From: Phlebopus portentosus
Taxonomy: Eukaryota; Basidiomycota; Agaricomycetes; Boletales; Boletinellaceae
Direction: 5' to 3'
DNA length: 64,000 bases
Assembly: GCA_037892935.1 (NCBI GenBank)
Contig: JAYXKI010000013.1
Coordinates: 744,001-808,000 of the forward strand
Shown here: positions 58,602 to 64,000 of the stretch, piece by piece
Layout of the letters: the number at the start of each line of letters is the position of its first letter
How positions within the stretch are numbered: position 1 is the stretch's first letter
The notes under the pieces: generated by a model
Told to the model about the DNA's origin: nothing
Database searches by the model: none
Seen by the model: only the letters and a program-made list of their open reading frames with translations
Position numbers and translations under genes: made by a program

Positions 58602-59497
58602 CCTTCCGGGCTTGCTCGACAATCGTATCCTATCTTCTACTTGCAGCTTATGTAGGGAACACAGAAGACTGATTTATTATTCCGTTTCTTTCTACTTTTC
58701 TGGGTTTTCGTTGTTGTCCCATGCATTTGTAATGATGACCAGATTGAACACGCAACAATCTCCGAGGGAGATTCACTCACGTACAGGACGCGCACGGCAG
58801 GAAAATGCACTCGCATTGCTGTCCTATGCAAAATCGAGCGTTCTGCATACCCATCCTATTGACTGTCAGAGATTTTTCGTTCAATGTCAACGCCAGATGT
58901 GGAACCTCTAGACATGATATTTCCCCTTCACGCCCGTAAGTGTTGGTCAACACGACGTTCAGCCATCTGGAACTTATTATCCCTGCATCAAGGAGGGAAG
59001 GAGGGAATATGTCTTTATAGATAGAGGAGTGGTCCAGAAGAGAAAACACAGAACATATCATTTTGAGAACAACTGCAGAGTGTATGTATGAATAGTAGAA
59101 AGATCAGCGATGACACTTCCGGGGTTTACAAGCAAAGAACGGGGTAACGGAGAGATTGGACTTGGGAAACAAAGAAAGAGCGAGTGACGGGCTAGATCGT
59201 GCAACGAAGAAACAGCGGTCATGGACAAGTTGAGAAGCTCAGACAACGCAGCATCACCGCAGAGTCGCGCACCTAGCCCAAGGAGAGTGGCCGGAGGAGG
59301 CAAAAAAGAAAATAACATTGCAACATCGGGAAGGGAAAATAGGCGGGTTCGGAACCCTCGGACAGCGACAGACGCAAAATCTACAACAGCACAAGCTGAA
59401 AAGAAATGAAATGCAGTGGGATGGACAACAAAGAAGAAAAAAAAAAAAAAACAAGACAAGACAAAAGATGATACAACACAAGATATAGAAGGCGAAT
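58602..59497. other. Convergent intergenic region
   Basis: 3' flanks of the DUF6533 gene (plus) and transportin gene (minus). An A-rich tract lies at about 59431-59461. The long minus-strand frame here is a shadow running over from the transportin 3' end. Confidence 0.5.
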
Positions 59498-62400
59498 TCA
59501 AACGCCATAGCGTTCGTTCAGCCGCGCTTGAATCACCTGAGGGAACGTCGAGACTTGGGTGTTCCATGAATTCAGGTCCCATTCTTTCAGGCCACGTAGA
59601 ATTTGTGAGAATGCGTGGTTCAGTTCTTGAGACGGCGTTTGCCATCGCACGATTGCGTTGCAGAACCATAGTAAGCTCTGAAGACAATAATTAAGAAGGG
59701 TTTAAGGATGAAATTTGAGGTTAGTCTTACCTTCCAGATTCCGGCCGGATTTACTTGCACCAGCTGGCATAGACCGCGGAACGCTGAGTCTTTTTCTTCG
59801 TTGTCTCGAATATCATGTAACGCCTGACACCAAGCCTGTGCAAACTCGTTCAAGTGAGGTGCAACCATAGCAGGATGCATGAGACCAATTCGTCCGATAG
59901 ACACGGCAGCGTTCTCATGCAAGCTACGGGGCGCCTTCGGGTGCAACAAAATCGGAATGAGGCGCGAGATGAGTGGTTGAACCCATTGGGCAAATTCCGG
60001 GTCATCTGATACGGGAGAAGTGTTAGTCAATTTATTGCTTTTGGAAAGCATCGATGTGACTACATACCTGTCCCGTATCGGAGAGCAACTTCGCCGACAC
60101 TCCAAGCGGCATTGTTGCATGCACTCACAAACTCAACTTTCGGCTCTGGATCTAACTGAAGCACAAGCTCCTGCATGATTTGCGGCATCTTTGGTCGCAA
60201 CAATGGGAAACAATGCATCGCCAGATCGCCGACGAGTGCGTACGCGGATTGTCTGACAGGCGCTTGAGGATGCTTGAGACAAACAGTGAGGAGGTCGAGT
60301 AAGTTAGGGTTTGAAGCATTTATGTAGGGCTCGAGAGCCATGCCCAAGCCCTGTGTAAGGCCGGACAACAGATCAAGTGCCACAACTAGGAAAGATCTAT
60401 CTGGCTCATCGAGATCTGGATTTTGTTGGTATGCTTGATAGTTCAGAAGTGACGAGTGTACGAGAGTCATGCACCGCTCGAAAATGGGCGTGACATATGG
60501 TAAGAATGCTGGCCCTACGGCGATGGTTACTGATGAAAGGCACTATAATCCAAGGTGAGTACGATACGTTCCAGTAAAGCTCGTACACGTACCTCCAGCA
60601 ATGGAACAAGATCTTCGTCAGAATTCTTTAGCTTCTCCCATCTCTTCAAGAGCGGGGGCATCAAAATATCGACGTAACTGGGAGCCTGCAAGGCTGAACC
60701 AACGGCGTCGGCCAAAGTCCCCACGGCATCGTAGAGAATGAGCATGTTCTTATGCTGATACTTGTCGAAGGCAAAGACTAGATTTTTCAGGACGGGCTCG
60801 AGGTAAGGAATGAGCTCTGGACCAGCATCTTCCTCTAACGTCGCGAATGCGCTGCATCCCGCTTCTTGTACGCGCTTATTGTTGTCCAAGACCATTCGGA
60901 GTAACTGAAGGGTCGTCGTTAGAACGGGAGTTCCCACCAGTATTCATTTTACTCACGCCTTCCAGAGTTGGAACAAAGAATTGCATTTTATGCTCGGGCG
61001 ATATTGGCTGGGTGCACCAACTTGCGTATCTACCCAGTGTCCAGCACGTTATTGATCTCACGAGAGGCTAGAAGAGCAATTCCAGAAATGATAGAGATTG
61101 AAACAGCCAAAACAGCTCACCTTGGGATCATTCAACATATTAATGAGATACGGAATTAATGTAGGTAGATGAGGCTCAATTGCGTCTATACAACCTGAAG
61201 AGGATTATGGAAGATCTCAGCAGGCATTCATATAAGAGGCACTTGGAAACGCATACCTTCAGCCATAGCACCCAAAGCAAGAATCCCGCTTTCCCGCTGC
61301 AACCAGTCCGAGCTCCACAGCTTGTCTTTCAGAGGAACAAGCAGGACGTTCAGAAGATCAGCACCGAATCGCACAGCCAGGACATCAAGTGCTGCCGCAG
61401 CACATTTCCTAAGATTCCACTCGGTCGACATTTCATCATCAAAATCATCGCCATCATAGTCATCATCGTCATCGTCATCGTCCACTAGCTCATCCCCGTA
61501 AGCTCCTATGCGCCGTTCGTCGGCTTGATCATTTTCACGGTCAAAAGCATGAGATTTTTGACCATAATGCCTCGGCTTTATGTCACTCTCCTTATCCGGA
61601 ACGTTCGCATCGTCGGAATCGGCATCGAGCCACAGAAGATCGTCTTCACCATAAACCATACATTCAAGCAAGACCGGCGCGACTTTGCCGAGCAATGGCT
61701 GCAAGTAGCTCACTAGTTCCGGGTCTTCCGCGAAGGTAAGCCAGAACTCGCACGCCTCGAGCGCGACGGATTCGTTCTTGTCGCGGGTTGAATAAAGCAT
61801 ATATTCGGCAACGTTGTTCATTTCCGGCATAAGCTTTTCGGGACGCGATGCAAGAAGTAGAACAAGAGACTGGCAGACGTGGCGACGCACCGAGGGATCT
61901 TCATCCGATGCCCTCTTGAACAAAGATGCAATGAAAGAGTCGATGTGCGCAAAGAGCGATTGGCTGCTTATCGGGACGAAGTTTGAGAGACACGCAATAG
62001 CGTGCGCACGCATCTTCGCGTTATGATGTTCGGTGAGCTGTAGGAATTTCGGAACCATGAAGTCCATAGGGCGTGTTCCATTGATCTCCACGTCCATCTT
62101 TCGTGGGTAATCCTCACATGCCCTCTCCAACACGTTAAACGCAGCCTGCAACAAACGTTAGACCGCGACGCGTGACTTTGACGAGCAGAACCATACCTCT
62201 TGTTGATCTTCATTAGGCGAATCAAGGCTTTCGAATAGATGCTGAAGACATTCTGGCCAGTTTGCAGGCTCGAGAATTCCAAGGAAGGCCACGACGTCCT
62301 GGCCTGCTGTGTTACGGATCATTACTGATGTCTCGTTGAAGGCCTGCAGGATGGCTGCCTTCACGAACGCCGACACCTCTGGAGCACTGCGAAGTATGAG

Positions 62401-62685
62401 CCTCGCGTTGTTCTTGAGAAGATAACCCGCGATCGTTCTGATCCTGTCTTCTTCGTTCGGCATGTAGGCAAGAATGTACGAGAGGTAGGCTATGTAATCC
62501 GGTACCCTCGTGAAGTTGTTCAATTTCTGCGCGTAGACTCGGTCAAAGCACAGTCTGCATTACACGTTAAAGTGGCTTACGACCGTGATATTTCGTTGCA
62601 CTTCTGTATTGTTCGTGTCTGTTGAGTCGTGAATAGTCTGCAAAATTTCTTGCAGACCCGCTTGTTGGGGTGCCCATGTGGCCAT
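59498..62685 (-). CDS. KAP104: Transportin / karyopherin beta-2
   Basis: Multi-exon gene starting [20 protein letters not shown] at 62685 and ending RLNERYGV at 59498. HEAT repeats cover the whole protein. Landmarks: [89 protein letters not shown]; an acidic loop (Asp-rich stretch near 61440-61500) between HEAT repeats, characteristic of karyopherin beta-2 and used to release cargo; [66 protein letters not shown] [14 protein letters not shown]. It imports PY-NLS proteins such as hnRNPs into the nucleus in a Ran-dependent cycle. Full length for the family. Confidence 0.95.
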
Positions 62686-64000
62686 TGTGCGCGAGAATTT
62701 GGACGCCTTACGCGACTAGACACAAGCACGGCCGTTGAAAGATGGGATTGACAAGGAACGAAGGCGCGTTGTTGGGCGATGTTGGGAGGAACGAACCAGG
62801 GAGGAGGCAAGGGATCAGGCTAGGGTGGTCGTTTACAAGCTCGCCCTTGGTTGGCTGTGGGGTGAAGCGTGGGTGGCTTTTCCCATATTAAGAAGTAAAG
62901 CTTTGTCAACGGGCCACGTTTGGATCATAGATCACAATGGTAAATATTTAATTGTTCTTAATTCATTCAGTCAGCTAATATGCCTTACCGAAGCACCAGT
63001 GTAGGACGCATGAATGAGCTCGACAGATTTCGGCTTGCTTGCATTGTCCAAGCAGCCAAGATATGACAGTATTCGCTACTTAGGGGTGCATTCATGGATC
63101 TACGGATCGTTCATTCTACCATTAATATTGCGTATTATATGTTCACTGCAGCAAGTCAAACACGCGGTCAATTCGCGGTTAACATTATCCCGGTCTGGAG
63201 TATTAAACTACTCGAAGAACGAGGGGCTCAGAAAGGATACATGAGTCTATTCAAGTCTAAGTCTTATATGCTTACTTGGCTAGAAGCAATCGAATCGTAA
63301 AGTTAGAAGTGAACGAAGACGTCTCAAGAATCGCCGCAGAAAGAGCGAGACGACGCCAACCGGGGCGTGGGGTACATAGGTCAATCCACTCAGTTCACAT
63401 AAAACCCGGGGTCAAATACTTCGAAGTTCCTGAAAGATCGGATATGAGTTGATCATTGAGGACCCTTGGCAGGCAAGGCGCCAACGTGGCGACGGTCTGA
63501 TCATCGAGCGCAAACAGAATCGATGTTACTGCAATTTTCGGTTACGAAGAGGTAAGATTTGAGCAGAATATTCATGGCATTTGCGGGCATCTATGCTCTG
63601 CTTCTTGTAAACTTGAACGAACCTTGATGGAAATACGAAGCAGACGAAAGATGAAGGCAAGTATGGATTACCATACCCACGGTATTGATGCCACGCACGT
63701 GATGTACACAGAAAGTCAAAATTTACTCCTCCTTTTTGTCATAACAGTCAGCTTTCGTTCTATTAGTTTAGTACTGTTTGCATTTGCGTTCAAATGCGCT
63801 AAGAAGCTTCTAAATCTAGCGGCCTTCCTTCCCTTCTCCTTCTTGACTGTGTCTGCGGTCCGGTTTTCAATCGGCATTAGCCAACAAGGATCAAAACGCA
63901 GGACAGTTAACATCTAGGCAGAATCTCTGGAGGGCTGCAATCGCAAAGACATTCAGTACTAGTGTTGATTCTACTCCAGAAGTCAACGAATCAATCTAGT
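62686..64000. other. Right-hand flank without supported gene
   Basis: Promoter of transportin up to about 62900. The remaining 1.1 kb has short frames only (for example 63094-63300 and 63624-63917 plus) without recognisable domains or splice-consistent continuation. A gene running off the right edge cannot be excluded. Confidence 0.45.

Noticed and set aside
59058..59687. 209-codon minus-strand frame with a Phe-rich run
   Set aside because: It is a shadow overlapping the transportin 3' end; the Phe run is just the A-tract at 59431-59461 read on the other strand.
1..64000. CRISPR arrays, rRNA and tRNA genes
   Set aside because: No regularly spaced repeats, no rRNA cores and no tRNA T-loop/anticodon pattern were recognised; the sequence is eukaryotic nuclear DNA.

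Overview
The window is nuclear DNA from a filamentous basidiomycete, most likely an Agaricomycete. The evidence is intron-rich genes with introns of about 50-70 bp and GT-AG borders, FunK1-type fungal kinase modules, a DUF6533 membrane protein, wood- and plant-wall-degrading glycoside hydrolases (GH43, GH5), tandem FSH1-type serine hydrolases and a yeast-like set of housekeeping genes (transportin, HRD3, ERD2, SFC1). There is no rRNA, no tRNA I could recognise and no CRISPR. All coordinates come from reading ORFs and splice signals by eye; exon joins were checked by reading frame where stated.

Layout: 1-6.2 kb is gene-poor and I support no gene there. 6.2-8.0 kb has two tandem small TUDOR-like (DUF2945/Hva1) genes, the first broken near its 3' end by a 469-bp inverted-repeat structure. 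8.0-10.5 kb is a secreted GH43 enzyme (minus). 11.2-12.6 kb is a SAP/F-box/ankyrin-like protein (minus). 12.6-16.4 kb is accessory sequence holding a clear 639-bp hAT-type MITE with a perfect 8-bp target duplication. 16.4-31.9 kb is a run of ordinary genes: indoleamine 2,3-dioxygenase, GH5 mannanase, 2-hydroxyacid dehydrogenase, SWIB/DEK-C chromatin protein, microbial-type PARG, NCS1 nucleobase permease and a PTAR1-like prenyltransferase-alpha repeat protein. 32.0-39.8 kb holds HRD3/SEL1, SFC1-like mitochondrial carrier and ERD2 (KDEL receptor).

39.9-50.2 kb is the most unusual part. An ancestral segment (ERD2 upstream DNA, a FunK1-like gene, the 3' end of an L-type lectin gene) has been duplicated in tandem. 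Each unit holds one gene encoding TWO FunK1-type kinase modules in series, and all four modules have lost the catalytic Asp and the Mg-binding Asp while keeping an identical 11-residue motif. The first unit ends in a decayed lectin fragment; the intact lectin gene follows the second unit.

50-64 kb holds the VIP36/Emp-type lectin, an unrecognised disordered protein, two tandem FSH1-type serine hydrolases, a DUF6533 membrane protein and transportin (KAP104). Three early secretory-pathway genes (HRD3, ERD2, lectin) lie within about 20 kb, which may be coincidence. Several conserved genes (IDO, PTAR1-like, PARG) show single reading-frame breaks that need transcripts or reads to decide between tiny introns, assembly errors and real decay.
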